64,000 nucleotides of DNA from UBA4951 sp963652335 (GCA_963652335.1 CAVJSS010000001.1:62001-126000), one strand, 5' to 3'; counted from the stretch's first letter, positions 9,113-17,519 are shown. The notes: generated by a model from the sequence alone, not told the origin. Numbers and translations are program-made.

Positions 9113-9145
9113 GATTTCACCTCGTTGGTAATATACACCGAAAAG

Positions 9146-9168
9146 AAAAAGCCCTTCAAACGAAGAGC
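9146..9168 (-). terminator. Terminator of the small membrane-protein gene
   Basis: On the minus strand GCTCTTC-gttt-GAAGGGC followed by TTTTTCTTTT; lies 20 nt after the stop of the gene at 9188-9421. Confidence 0.8.
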
Positions 9169-9187
9169 TCGATTTTTTCCTGATTCC

Positions 9188-9421
9188 TTATTTGAACCAG
9201 AACGGATAGTTATAAAGGATGATGAAGACGATGTCCAAGATCCAAAGGACGGTGCTGCCGGCAAAGATCCAAAGGATGGCTAAGACAAGTTCCAAAATGT
9301 TGCCACGTTCGACTGATTTGCAGATTCTCCAAATAGCCCAGATGATGTCAAGGACCGGAAGGCAGAGAACGATTTTCCAAATGCGCGGCAAGTTGTCCAT
9401 CGATTTAACGAAATTTGACAT
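9188..9421 (-). CDS. Small membrane protein, function unknown
   Basis: 77 aa. The frame is open for 126 more codons upstream but that region is antisense to the SDR gene; the ATG at 9421 has an excellent GGGGGA Shine-Dalgarno 7 nt upstream and a TATATT -10 further up, so I take it as the true start. Three hydrophobic segments are visible (about 14-33, 43-58, 58-72) with a charged KSVERG loop between the first two. The opening LPRIWKIVLCLPVLDIIWAIWR looks like small Bacillota inner-membrane proteins of unknown role. No function assigned. Followed by its own terminator. Confidence 0.7.
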   Translation of the reverse strand: MSNFVKSMDNLPRIWKIVLCLPVLDIIWAIWRICKSVERGNILELVLAILWIFAGSTVLWILDIVFIILYNYPFWFK

Positions 9422-9511
9422 AAATATCCCCCATTTCAAAAAATATATTGTCCTTGTTTTGAATAAATGTCCACCCAAAACTATAATATTGTCTCTATTA
9501 GGGGGTTTGCT

Positions 9512-10288
9512 ATGGGAAAAAGAATTGCGGTCGTGACTGGCGCTTCTAGCGGTTTGGGCAAGGAATGGCTCAAATTGTTGGTCAAAGAAGATTTGGATGA
9601 AGTTTGGGCCATCGCCAGACGCAAGGAACTTTTGGATGAACTCGCCAAAGAATATCCAAACAAAGTCGTCGCGATCCCCCTTGATCTCACCAAAGGGGAA
9701 TCGTTGGATGCTTTGGAAGAAAGATGGAACGCCAATGACGTCGACATCGTTTGGATGATAAACAATGCCGGCATGGGAAAAACTTGCGCCATGCAGCATG
9801 AAACAGCCGAGAATCTCCGCTCATCCATCCATTTGAATGTCGAGGCGGTGGCGATATTAAGCTATTACGCCTTAAAGCACATGCGTAAAGGCTCCCATTT
9901 GATCAATACCGGTTCACAAGCCGGACGTCAGCCCCTTCCTTATTTGGCCGTTTACGCTTCCGGAAAGGCTTTTGTGAACAATTGGAGCGCCGCATTGCAT
10001 TACGAATGCAAAAAGAAAGGCATTCACGTGATGGCTGTGACACCAGCCTGGATCTACACCGACATGCTCAAAGATTTCGACAATGGAAGAAACTACAAGT
10101 GGGGCAAGATAACCTCAACCAAAGAAGCGGTCGTCCAAAAGGCTTATAAAGACGCCAAGAAAGGAAAAATATATTCCATAAACAAATCGTTGGTTAGAGC
10201 GATGGTTAGAATGCAAAAGATTCTTCCTGAAAGCGTCTCGATCAAGATTTGGGAAAAGCAAGCCAAAGAGATGTGCGATATCGATTAA
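9512..10288 (+). CDS. SDR-family NAD(P)-dependent oxidoreductase
   Basis: Classical short-chain dehydrogenase, 258 aa. The cofactor motif TGASSGLG is at about residues 8-15, NNAG near 88-91 (INNAGMG), catalytic Ser in NTGSQAG near 141-147 and the YxxxK pair in YASGKAF near 160-166. The substrate is unknown. Start: ATG 9512 has AGGGGG 8 nt upstream and lies 25 nt after a TATAAT; an upstream in-frame ATG at 9467 precedes that -10 and is rejected. The next gene starts 11 nt after the stop, so it is probably in one operon with the nucleotidyltransferase. Confidence 0.93.
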   Translation: MGKRIAVVTGASSGLGKEWLKLLVKEDLDEVWAIARRKELLDELAKEYPNKVVAIPLDLTKGESLDALEERWNANDVDIVWMINNAGMGKTCAMQHETAENLRSSIHLNVEAVAILSYYALKHMRKGSHLINTGSQAGRQPLPYLAVYASGKAFVNNWSAALHYECKKKGIHVMAVTPAWIYTDMLKDFDNGRNYKWGKITSTKEAVVQKAYKDAKKGKIYSINKSLVRAMVRMQKILPESVSIKIWEKQAKEMCDID

Positions 10289-10299
10289 GGATTTATTTT

Positions 10300-11202
10300 A
10301 TGGATTTATTGGTTCTAGCCGCAGGGATGGGGTCTCGTTTTGGGGGCCTAAAACAAATACAGCCAGTTGATGAGAAAGGAAATTTCATCATCGATTATTC
10401 GATTTATGACGCTTATAAAGCTGGCTTTGATCGCGTTGTTTTTCTTATCAAAGAAGACATGAAAGAGGAAGTCGAGATGACGGTAGGCAAGCGCGTTTCA
10501 AGATATATGGAAGTTGCCTATGCCTATCAGACGATGGATAAATTGCCAAAAGGATATGAGATTCCGAAAAATAGGACCAAACCTTTGGGAACCGCTCAGG
10601 CGATTTATTGTGCCAAAGACGTCTTAAAAGGGAATTTCGCCATTATCAATGCTGATGATTTCTATGGAGCAGACGCTTATAAGCAAGCCGCGAATTATCT
10701 GAAATCGATAGGAAATGACGTCAAAGGCGTTCATGCCAACGTCGCTTATATGGCTAAAAACACCTTATCCGATAAAGGAAGCGTAAAACGCGGCGTTTTG
10801 GATTTCGACGAAAATGGAAATCTAAAAGATGTCTGCGAGTCCAATCTTGAATGGAGGGGCAATGAAATCTATGCCGCCCCTTTAGGGAACAAGGATTTCA
10901 AAAAGATCGATCTTGATACATTGGTATCAATGAATTTATTCGTTTATACGAACGATATTCTTGATAGCATAGAAAAGCATTTCCCTGATTTTTTAGAAAA
11001 AAACAAAGACAGATTGGATACTGCCGAATATCTAACTTCCGATCTGATGACCGAATTGCTGGAAAATGGCGAAGCAGTCTGCAAAATTCTTAGAACGGAC
11101 TCGGTTTGGTATGGAGTCACTTACAGAGATGACTTGCCTAATGTCGTTTCGGCTTTGAGGGAGCTTGTTAAAAAAGGAGAATATCCAAGCGATATGTTTT
11201 GA
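10300..11202 (+). CDS. Nucleotidyltransferase (sugar-1-phosphate NTP-transferase family)
   Basis: The N-terminus LVLAAGMGSRFGGLKQ is the NTP-transferase signature (G-x-G-x-R-x(n)-K), followed by the metal-binding INADDFYG motif near 116-123. Enzymes of this fold join a sugar phosphate to NTP to make activated sugars. 300 aa, without an obvious C-terminal left-handed beta-helix, so it is not GlmU-like; the substrate cannot be fixed. An upstream ATG at 10249 lies inside the SDR gene; ATG 10300 gives the canonical start. Partner SDR gene 11 nt upstream could modify a cell-surface sugar, which is inference. Confidence 0.85.
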   Translation: MDLLVLAAGMGSRFGGLKQIQPVDEKGNFIIDYSIYDAYKAGFDRVVFLIKEDMKEEVEMTVGKRVSRYMEVAYAYQTMDKLPKGYEIPKNRTKPLGTAQAIYCAKDVLKGNFAIINADDFYGADAYKQAANYLKSIGNDVKGVHANVAYMAKNTLSDKGSVKRGVLDFDENGNLKDVCESNLEWRGNEIYAAPLGNKDFKKIDLDTLVSMNLFVYTNDILDSIEKHFPDFLEKNKDRLDTAEYLTSDLMTELLENGEAVCKILRTDSVWYGVTYRDDLPNVVSALRELVKKGEYPSDMF

Positions 11203-11340
11203 TTATCGAAAACGTGAATTTACGGAATTTCAATAATCAAAACGGTGGAAGATTCCGCTAATTTTCGCGTCCTTTAATGTCTTATCCATGCCGATTTCAT
11301 TTGATTGTTTTAGGGTTATTGGCTGTCAGTTTCGGAACCC
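11203..11340. other. Convergent gap with nothing recognised
   Basis: 138 bp between the nucleotidyltransferase and the lipoprotein gene. I see no T-tailed hairpin and no coding potential. Confidence 0.6.
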
Positions 11341-11931
11341 CTAAGCATAAATGAATTCGTTTATTAATTGGTTCGTTTTCCTATCGTATAGCTTTCCGTC
11401 TTCTGAATAAAAATATGCGTTATTTTCATCGATTGAAAGGCATAACCTAACGCGATATATTTCGGCATGAGTCGTTCCGTCTTCGTTCGTCAATTCCACG
11501 CCATGAACGTATTTTTCCACATAATCTATCGATTTCAGATTCTTCGGCAAGATGAGACTTAATGTCAAATCATGGATGGTTGCATCTTTGAAAGAATCAT
11601 CGGTTTCGTCATTCCACGTAATAAATCCTTTCCCCTCTTCATGAGGGGAATCGAAGATAACGTTAAATGGGGTTGGAACCCCTCTTCCGAAATATCCGCC
11701 CAAAACGGTTATTGGAATGCCATTATATTCATTTGGCAATATGATTTCTTTCGTTTCTTCGCTTTCTAGAGACACGCTTCCTATGAAAGCATTATTTTCC
11801 AATTTGCTATAACAAATCTGGATTCCGTTTTCGTCGGCTTGATATGCATATGTCAACGAGCAAGAAGAAAGGCATAGGAAAACAATCGGAGACAACACGC
11901 GAATGGCTTTTTTGGAATTTCCGCTATTCAT
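11341..11931 (-). CDS. Predicted lipoprotein, function unknown
   Basis: 196 aa. Basic N-terminus, a hydrophobic stretch and a lipobox LSSC (Cys near residue 28) indicate a lipid-anchored exported protein. The mature part contains a strand pattern like KEIILPNEYNGIPITVLGGYF, reminiscent of BspA-type leucine-rich repeats, but only one clear unit is visible, so family membership is uncertain. Promoter: TACAAT (minus 11939-11944) ends 7 nt before the ATG and a TTGCCT -35 lies 19 bp further, predicting a leaderless mRNA. Monocistronic, its 5' side faces the tRNA operon terminator. Confidence 0.75.
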   Translation of the reverse strand: MNSGNSKKAIRVLSPIVFLCLSSCSLTYAYQADENGIQICYSKLENNAFIGSVSLESEETKEIILPNEYNGIPITVLGGYFGRGVPTPFNVIFDSPHEEGKGFITWNDETDDSFKDATIHDLTLSLILPKNLKSIDYVEKYVHGVELTNEDGTTHAEIYRVRLCLSIDENNAYFYSEDGKLYDRKTNQLINEFIYA

Positions 11932-11985
11932 GAAAGCTATTGTACTCTAATTTTCAAAGAATGAGGCAAGCGATGCGTAATCAAA

Positions 11986-12008
11986 TAAAAAATCCGAATT
12001 TATCGGAT
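11986..12008 (-). terminator. Terminator of the five-tRNA operon
   Basis: On the minus strand ATCCGA-taaat-TCGGAT followed by TTTTTTAT, 12 nt after the last tRNA. Confidence 0.9.
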
Positions 12009-12019
12009 CATTGTTGCAT

Positions 12020-12106
12020 TGGTGCCCAAGACCGGACTCGAACCGGTACGGATTACGCATCCGGAGGATTTTAAGTCCTCTGCGTCTACCATTCCACCAC
12101 TCGGGC
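12020..12106 (-). tRNA. tRNA-Leu(UAA)
   Basis: 87 nt with a long variable arm. Acceptor stem GCCCGAG/CTTGGGC (one G-U pair), anticodon loop CTTAAAA giving anticodon TAA, T-arm GGTTCGAGTCC-type, CCA encoded in DNA. Last gene of the tRNA operon. Confidence 0.95.
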
Positions 12107-12109
12107 GAT

Positions 12110-12184
12110 TGGTCTCCCGTGACAGGCTCGAACTGTCGACCCCTTGATTAAAAGTCAAGTGCTCTACCACTGAGCTAACGGGAG
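12110..12184 (-). tRNA. tRNA-Lys(UUU)
   Basis: 75 nt; acceptor CTCCCGT/ACGGGAG, anticodon loop CTTTTAA giving TTT, CCA encoded. Only 3 nt separate it from tRNA-Leu. Confidence 0.95.
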
Positions 12185-12190
12185 GAAGAC

Positions 12191-12265
12191 TGGCTGGGGT
12201 GACTGGGATCGGACCAGTGCATGACAGAGTCAAAGTCTGTTGCCTTACCGCTTGGCTACACCCCA
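12191..12265 (-). tRNA. tRNA-Gln(UUG)
   Basis: 75 nt; starts TGGGGTGTAGCC as is usual for tRNA-Gln, anticodon loop CTTTGAC giving TTG, CCA encoded. As in most Bacillota it may be charged indirectly by Glu-tRNA amidotransferase, but no gat genes lie in this window. Confidence 0.95.
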
Positions 12266-12275
12266 ATAAAATAAA

Positions 12276-12359
12276 TGGTGGGTGAAGATGGATTTGAACC
12301 ACCGAACCCTGAGGAGCTGATTTACAGTCAGCCGCGTTTGGCCACTTCGCTATTCACCC
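12276..12359 (-). tRNA. tRNA-Tyr(GUA)
   Basis: 84 nt with a class II variable arm; acceptor GGGTGAA/TTCACCC, anticodon loop CTGTAAA giving GTA, CCA encoded. Confidence 0.95.
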
Positions 12360-12392
12360 ACTGATTTCGTCACCGCACGTTAAGGCTAATGA

Positions 12393-12467
12393 TGGTGGAT
12401 GCTACAGGTTTCGAACCTGTGACCCCCGCCTTGTAAGGGCGATGCTCTCCCGCTGAGCTAAGCATCC
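12393..12467 (-). tRNA. tRNA-Val(UAC)
   Basis: 75 nt; acceptor GGATGCT/AGCATCC, anticodon loop CTTACAA giving TAC, CCA encoded. First gene of the operon, about 30 nt after the promoter. Confidence 0.94.
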
Positions 12468-12497
12468 GGGCCGCACTCCCTTAAAACGTGCTTTAAG

Positions 12498-12526
12498 AAT
12501 ATACCATTATGAATTAGTCTAGTCAA
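12498..12526 (-). promoter_or_regulatory. Promoter of the tRNA operon
   Basis: On the minus strand TTGACT (12521-12526), 17-bp spacer, TATATT (12498-12503). It drives Val-Tyr-Gln-Lys-Leu and lies immediately behind the pgi terminator. Confidence 0.9.
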
Positions 12527-12530
12527 TGAA

Positions 12531-12555
12531 GAAAAAGAGGGGCGAGCGCCCCTCT
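12531..12555 (-). terminator. Terminator of the ispD-pgi operon
   Basis: On the minus strand AGAGGGGC-gctc-GCCCCTCT followed by TTTTC, 14 nt after the pgi stop. Confidence 0.93.
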
Positions 12556-12568
12556 CCTTAGAGAATCA

Positions 12569-14209
12569 TCAATATCCTGGCTTATTGAGCAAATGAAACA
12601 TGTTTTTCTTATATATTTCGACCCCTGGCTGATTAAAAGGGTTAACTCCGTTTAGATAGGCGGACATCGCGCAGGATTTCATGAAAAAATAAAATAAGTA
12701 GCCAAGATAATAAGGATTCATTTCGTTGATTTCGATTACAAGGTTGTCGTTTTTGCCGACTTCTTCGTGAGCCGAAATGACTCCATCAAAGACTTTGGAA
12801 CGGATGTCGTTCATATCCCTTCCGCTTAAATAATTCAGGCCGTCTAGATCGTCTTTGTCGTTCGGGACGGTGAAGTGATGATGGGATTTCTTGACGTTTA
12901 TGCTTGTTTCAAAGAAGATCTTGGATCCTTCTTGGATGAATTGACCCATTGAATGAAGATCCGTAGTGAATGTCAAAGATGCTGGCAAGGGCCCCTTCCC
13001 ATCTTTCCCTTCGGATTCTCCGAAAAGCTGTTTCCACCATTCGCCAATTTGAACGAAATAGGGGCTATAAGTGATAAGAAACTCGACGGATTTATTCTTT
13101 TTGCTATATAAATCATGGCGGATAACCGCATATTTATAGGCATCGTTATTTTCCAAGGAAGGATCTTTCAAATCTTTTGCGGCTTGACTGGCGCCTCTCA
13201 TGAAAGCCTTGATGTCGATTCCGGCAACGGCCATTGGGAATAAACCCACAGCTGAGAAAACGGAATATCTTCCGCCGATATCGGAAGGCAAAACATATGT
13301 TCTATATCCTTCGGTTTTGGCAAGTTGAAGCAAAGCGCCCTTTTTTGAATCGGTGGTCGCGAAAATCGCTTTTTTCGCCCCTTCTTTGCCTAATTTCGAT
13401 TCAAGCATGGATTTTAAGAGACGAAAAGAAATAGAAGTTTCGGTGGTGGTTCCGCCTTTCGAAATGACATTCACGGCGAATCGTTTGTTCTTAAGGTGTT
13501 CCAACGTATCGGAAAGATAATCGGGATCGATGGTATGCCCGAGATAGATGATTTCCGGTTTCTTGTTATATTGGCTGCCTCTTAAGGCGTCGATGGCGGA
13601 TCTTGCTCCCAAATACGAGCCGCCTATTCCGCAAACCACCAAGGCATCATAATTGTCCCTAACGTATTTCGCGTCTTTGAGGATTTGAGCGAATTCTTCT
13701 TTGTCATAATCGAATGGATAATCTTTCCAGCCTAAGAAGTCGCTCCCATCGCCTTCGCCTTTTTCCATCATTTCGTTTATTTCGTTAACCCTCTCTTGAT
13801 AGGATGCGATATCGATATCGCTCACTAAGTGGTCACTATTTAAACGAATAGGGGAAGGCTTATTTTCGTTTATTTGTTCTTCGATCCAGTTGGGAAGGTT
13901 TTCTTTTAGCGCCTCAAACGAGGTTTTGACGTCATCGATTTCATTTTTTGGAAGATTCCTATGTCTTTCCTCTTCGGTTAATTGCTTGACCGAGACTCTC
14001 ATCGATCCGTTTTCCTCATCTATCGCGATGACCTTCACTTTGTATATATTCCCAACTTGCACCAAAGCCGTGAAGTTGCGGACGTAGCTGTTGCTAAGCT
14101 CACTGATATGCAACAAACCTGTTCTTCCCGATTCAAATAATAGAATCGCATATCGTGGATAGAGTCTTATAACCGTTCCGACTAGGATGTCACCTACTTT
14201 TTCGTTCAT
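12569..14209 (-). CDS. pgi: S1 RNA-binding domain fused to glucose-6-phosphate isomerase
   Basis: One uninterrupted 546-aa frame with two parts. Residues about 5-77 are an S1 (OB-fold) domain: VGDILVGTVIRLYPRYAILLF, TGLLHISELS and VGNIYKVKVIAIDEENG are the standard S1 strands, closest in look to the small stress protein YugI/GSP13. After a Lys/Glu-rich linker (about 78-115) comes a full phosphoglucose isomerase: VVCGIGGSYLGAR near 195, the PGI signature SDIGGRYSVFSAVGLFPMA near 315 and the C-terminal helix NQPGVEIYKK. A normal bacterial PGI of this type is about 430-450 aa, so the N-terminal 110 residues are extra. AGGAGA precedes the ATG, 13 nt after ispD. The glycolytic function is secure; an RNA-related second role is inference. 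Confidence 0.93.
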   Translation of the reverse strand: MNEKVGDILVGTVIRLYPRYAILLFESGRTGLLHISELSNSYVRNFTALVQVGNIYKVKVIAIDEENGSMRVSVKQLTEEERHRNLPKNEIDDVKTSFEALKENLPNWIEEQINENKPSPIRLNSDHLVSDIDIASYQERVNEINEMMEKGEGDGSDFLGWKDYPFDYDKEEFAQILKDAKYVRDNYDALVVCGIGGSYLGARSAIDALRGSQYNKKPEIIYLGHTIDPDYLSDTLEHLKNKRFAVNVISKGGTTTETSISFRLLKSMLESKLGKEGAKKAIFATTDSKKGALLQLAKTEGYRTYVLPSDIGGRYSVFSAVGLFPMAVAGIDIKAFMRGASQAAKDLKDPSLENNDAYKYAVIRHDLYSKKNKSVEFLITYSPYFVQIGEWWKQLFGESEGKDGKGPLPASLTFTTDLHSMGQFIQEGSKIFFETSINVKKSHHHFTVPNDKDDLDGLNYLSGRDMNDIRSKVFDGVISAHEEVGKNDNLVIEINEMNPYYLGYLFYFFMKSCAMSAYLNGVNPFNQPGVEIYKKNMFHLLNKPGY

Positions 14210-14222
14210 GAATCAAATCTCC

Positions 14223-14873
14223 TTATCTGGTCGTGATCTTGATGTTGTTGATTGAGCCTTCTTCAATCAAAGGATGAATGCCTAACACATCCAAAACCAT
14301 CGAAGCGTCATCGCTATAAATCTTCGTGGCTTTATTTATTGCCTCGAAAATAGTTTTGAAGGAAAACGCTTGGGGAGTTTGAACGATGTAAACTTCGTCT
14401 CGGTTAAGATAAGAGACTGCCATTTTTCCATCTTTTGACATCAAAATCGAATCCGTTGAGCGATACGCGACGACTGCAGACCCATTTATTTGAGCCTTTT
14501 CAATAACCCCATCTATCATTTTTTCGGTGATATTCGGCCTATTTCCATCATTGATTATAACGGTGGTTTCTGGAGAGATTTCCTTCGATAAGAAGACAAG
14601 GCCGTTTTTAACTGATTCTTGCCTGGTTTTTCCGCCTTCGATGATTGAGTCGGCATCTCTAAGAAGCGAAGCAATCATAAGTTGTTCTTTCGCCATCTCC
14701 ATATAGGATGGATGACAAACGAAAACGATTTTCCCTATGCGTTTTTCCAATGTTTTCGTTGCATGCAAAAAAAGAGGCATGCCATCGAAAAATTGAAATT
14801 GCTTTGGTGGGACGGCTCCGTAACGAGTGCCTAGGCCGCCAATCAATAAAAGAGCCACAGCGTCATTCGCCAT
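14223..14873 (-). CDS. ispD: 2-C-methyl-D-erythritol 4-phosphate cytidylyltransferase (IspD/TarI family)
   Basis: 216 aa. The nucleotide-binding start LLLIGGLGTRYGAVPPKQF carries the conserved G-x-G-x-R and PKQ residues; further IspD-like motifs are INDGNRP and YIVQTPQAF. The usual AAGxG is changed to IGGLG. Because the MEP enzyme ispF is present at 1830-2312, IspD is the best call, but ribitol-5-phosphate cytidylyltransferase (TarI) shares these motifs and is not excluded. TAGAAT (minus 14880-14885) ends 6 nt before the ATG, predicting a leaderless mRNA. Co-transcribed with pgi, 13 nt apart. Confidence 0.8.
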   Translation of the reverse strand: MANDAVALLLIGGLGTRYGAVPPKQFQFFDGMPLFLHATKTLEKRIGKIVFVCHPSYMEMAKEQLMIASLLRDADSIIEGGKTRQESVKNGLVFLSKEISPETTVIINDGNRPNITEKMIDGVIEKAQINGSAVVAYRSTDSILMSKDGKMAVSYLNRDEVYIVQTPQAFSFKTIFEAINKATKIYSDDASMVLDVLGIHPLIEEGSINNIKITTR

Positions 14874-14901
14874 GGCTTTATTCTAGCATATTCTTTGAAT
14901 A

Positions 14902-15726
14902 TTAGTTGCTTGACTCTTTCTTTCCGAGCTGCTCGCTGATTGAAACCGCTTCGATTATCAATTTCATGATTTTATCCAAATCTTTGCCGCCGCGATAATC
15001 GGCGCAGCAAGCGAAATTGACTCTTCCGTCCTCAACCAAATGATTGACCACTTCTTCTTTGCCTTTTTCATAAACGGCGATAGAGCGGCCGCCGTTCGAT
15101 TTGACGACCAACATAGCGGGAACGTCGGTCATACCGTCTCCGATATAGACGATGTTGCCATAGGGGATGCGGTGTTTTTCTACGTGGGTGTTGACCCCTT
15201 TGTCGTCGTTGGCATCGTAAACGCCTTTCGAGATTCTGAAAAAGTATTGGGTTTTTTGGGTGAAATTAATGACTTGCTTTGGCCAAATAGCCTCTTTTGT
15301 CTTTTCATCGAAAAGATATTCGCAAGCGTACATTTTGCGGAAATATTTCGCAATTGAACAACCATCGACTATCTCCTTGTTTCCGGAAGAAATCAGATAA
15401 TGCTCGATTTTGAGGCCGTGGTCGTCTCCATATTTATTGATGCGTTCAAACCAATCTTCGACGCCTGGATAATATTCGATATTGGCGCCCAATTCTTTAA
15501 GCCAAGCGGCTGTCATTTTGATGTTTCTTTCCTTAGCGCAGGCTAGCATCGTATATAAATACGACAAAGTCCTTTCGCAACGGGTTTTCGCACTGAATTC
15601 TGAAGTGTACCCCCAAAATTCCGCTGGAGTCATCCCCAAAGCAGGTATGAATCCGAAATTTTGCATATCCGACCTCGCCAGCGTCGAATCGAAATCGTAT
15701 AAAATGGCTAAAATTGGTTTACTCAT
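14902..15726 (-). CDS. HAD-superfamily phosphatase
   Basis: 274 aa, PSP-like HAD enzyme. Motif I YDFDSTLARSD near residues 10-20 (nucleophile D11, acid/base D13), motif II Ser in LISSGNKE near 119, motif IV GDGMTDVPAM near 193-202. The cap region is alpha-helical and long (FWGYTSEFSAKTRCERTLSYL). Substrate unknown; phosphoserine, a phosphocholine or a nucleotide are all possible. Promoter on the minus strand is TTGCCA, 17-bp spacer, TATAAT ending 6 nt before the ATG, a textbook example of the leaderless pattern here. Confidence 0.87.
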   Translation of the reverse strand: MSKPILAILYDFDSTLARSDMQNFGFIPALGMTPAEFWGYTSEFSAKTRCERTLSYLYTMLACAKERNIKMTAAWLKELGANIEYYPGVEDWFERINKYGDDHGLKIEHYLISSGNKEIVDGCSIAKYFRKMYACEYLFDEKTKEAIWPKQVINFTQKTQYFFRISKGVYDANDDKGVNTHVEKHRIPYGNIVYIGDGMTDVPAMLVVKSNGGRSIAVYEKGKEEVVNHLVEDGRVNFACCADYRGGKDLDKIMKLIIEAVSISEQLGKKESSN

Positions 15727-15732
15727 GCCGAA

Positions 15733-15761
15733 ATTATATCAAATAACAAGTTATTTGGCAA
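15733..15761 (-). promoter_or_regulatory. Leaderless promoter of the HAD phosphatase gene
   Basis: On the minus strand TTGCCA (15756-15761), 17 bp, TATAAT (15733-15738), 6 nt to ATG. Confidence 0.85.
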
Positions 15762-15829
15762 ATTTGCATATTTGGTGTTTTTCGATAATTAATTGACAAA
15801 AACGAAATAATGATTATCGCTGATATATT

Positions 15830-17362
15830 TTAGAAATAAAGCTCGTAGTCAACCAATCCGTCATAGAAATCCTTTTCATGGGAAATGAGGATAACCGCAC
15901 CTGGAAAATTTGAAATAGCTTCAAATAGAGCGTTCTTAGCGGCTTGATCCAGATGGTTTGTGGGCTCATCCAAAATCAAGAAATTTGTTGGATGTTTGGT
16001 CATTATGGCAAATCTGGATTTGACTATTTCCCCGCCTGATAATGACGAGAATTTTCTCATCGCCAATTCTTTTCTTACCCCAACGGCACCCAAGACGGTT
16101 CTTATCTCGGTGTTATCCATGCTGGGATATTCCCTCCTAAGCAAATCGAACGGAGTCGTTTCTCCATCTATCGCTTCGTCTTGATTGAAATAATTTATTT
16201 CGGTTCCTTGCAAGAAACGATACGTTCCCCCAAGGGATGGAAGAATTCCTAAAATCGTTTTGACGAAAGTTGTTTTTCCAACGCCATTCTGGCCGAGAAT
16301 CGCTATTTTCTCGCCTCTTTTCAAAATAAATGATATCGGATTTAATAATGGTTCTTCGTAACCGATCTCCAATTCGTCGACCGTCAAAGGCAATTCGCCG
16401 ACATCGTGGGTGAACGGAAAAGAGAAGTGGACGTTGTTGGTTTTGACATGAGGTGGCTCCATTCTGACCAAGTGAGCCAGCCTGGCACGATGGGACTTGG
16501 CTTGTCCAGCAGACGTTGCCCTGACGATGTGCTTGGCGATGAAGGTCTCTTCCTTTTTTATATAACGTTGCTGAGCGTTGTAGTTTTTCTCATATTGTTC
16601 TAAATCCAACGCATATTGCTTTTCGAAATGCTCGTACGTTCCAGGATATCTGGCGATGGTCTGATTAGTCAATATGAAAACTACGCTTGCGATCTTTTTG
16701 CAAAATTCCCTATCATGGGAAACGATCAAAAAGGCTTTTGGATAATCGTTTAGATAGGAGGCTAGCCAAGCTACCTGCTGTTGATCCAAAAAATTGGTAG
16801 GCTCATCCATTATCAAAACGGAATGCTCTTCCAAAAGCATTTTGCAAAGATAGGCTTTTTCCCTCTGCCCGGAAGATAACTGCGACAAATGTTTCGATAG
16901 CTGTTCCTTTCCTAAACCCAACCCGTTGGTCAATCTTCCGACCTTTTCTTGCAAAGCGTAGAACTTATGATCATCCAAATATGTTTGGAGCCTTTCGGCT
17001 TTAGATAGGTATTTCTCGTAATTATCAAGGTCGGAAGCGGCCTTTTCGTAAGTTTCTTCCATTTCCTTTTCTTTTGAAAACAAGTCGGAATAGACGCCAT
17101 AGAGATATTCTTCGGTTATAAGGTCTTGGCGGACGTTCATTTGTTGGTCCAAATAGGAAAAAGTGACGTTTGGAGTCCAAATGATCTTTCCGTCATCAGG
17201 TCTTATCTCTCCGACCAGAAGATTGAGCAGAGTGGTTTTGCCGGATCCGTTTTTGCCAACCAAAACGCAATGTTCGCCATTGTTAATTTTCATGTTGGCG
17301 TTTCGGTAAAGCTCTTTGTCTCCGTAATCGTATCTGAGGTTTTGAATTTCTATCAAGGCCAT
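15830..17362 (-). CDS. ABC-F family ATP-binding protein
   Basis: Soluble protein with two ABC ATPase domains and no membrane part, the ABC-F layout; such proteins act on the ribosome (translation factors or antibiotic target protection). First domain: GKNGSGKTTLL (about 36-46), signature LSSGQREK, Walker B VLIMDEPTNFLD. Second: GQNGVGKTTFV, signature LSGGEIVKSR, Walker B FLILDEPTNHLD. The inter-domain linker is about 80 residues with KKEETFIAKHIVRATSAGQAKSHRARL, so it resembles the Uup/YdiF-YheS type more than a resistance factor. Start: ATG 17362 (510 aa); the frame continues to 17416 only through the tRNA-Leu terminator. The -10 TATATT ends 9 nt before this ATG. Confidence 0.9.
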   Translation of the reverse strand: MALIEIQNLRYDYGDKELYRNANMKINNGEHCVLVGKNGSGKTTLLNLLVGEIRPDDGKIIWTPNVTFSYLDQQMNVRQDLITEEYLYGVYSDLFSKEKEMEETYEKAASDLDNYEKYLSKAERLQTYLDDHKFYALQEKVGRLTNGLGLGKEQLSKHLSQLSSGQREKAYLCKMLLEEHSVLIMDEPTNFLDQQQVAWLASYLNDYPKAFLIVSHDREFCKKIASVVFILTNQTIARYPGTYEHFEKQYALDLEQYEKNYNAQQRYIKKEETFIAKHIVRATSAGQAKSHRARLAHLVRMEPPHVKTNNVHFSFPFTHDVGELPLTVDELEIGYEEPLLNPISFILKRGEKIAILGQNGVGKTTFVKTILGILPSLGGTYRFLQGTEINYFNQDEAIDGETTPFDLLRREYPSMDNTEIRTVLGAVGVRKELAMRKFSSLSGGEIVKSRFAIMTKHPTNFLILDEPTNHLDQAAKNALFEAISNFPGAVILISHEKDFYDGLVDYELYF

Positions 17363-17390
17363 AATGGTAAGAATATACCACTTTTTAAAG

Positions 17391-17413
17391 AAAAAGCCTC
17401 GCTTAAGCAAGGC
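17391..17413 (-). terminator. Terminator of tRNA-Leu(GAG)
   Basis: On the minus strand GCCTTGC-ttaa-GCGAGGC followed by TTTTTC, 11 nt after the tRNA. Confidence 0.92.
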
Positions 17414-17424
17414 CATGTTTCATT

Positions 17425-17509
17425 TGGTGCGGGAAACCAGAATCGAACTGGCATGGGTTGCCCCATACGCCCCTCAAACGTACGCGTCTACCATTTCCGC
17501 CATTCCCGC
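17425..17509 (-). tRNA. tRNA-Leu(GAG)
   Basis: 85 nt class II tRNA; acceptor GCGGGAA/TTCCCGC, anticodon stem TACGT/GCGTA with loop TTGAGGG giving anticodon GAG, long variable arm, CCA encoded. Single-gene unit with its own promoter and terminator. Confidence 0.94.
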
Positions 17510-17519
17510 GGCGAAGGAT

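Noticed and set aside
11203..11340. Possible small RNA between convergent genes
   Set aside because: No promoter pair with T-tailed hairpin could be supported.
12000..12302. A 100-codon open frame on the minus strand
   Set aside because: It lies across three tRNA genes; the reading is accidental.
15794..15835. A TTGACA with TATATT further downstream on the + strand
   Set aside because: The spacer would be about 25 bp, and no + strand gene follows; the ABC-F gene there is on the minus strand.
17363..17416. 18-residue extension of the ABC-F protein
   Set aside because: Encoded by the tRNA-Leu terminator stem; the promoter lies between it and the true ATG.
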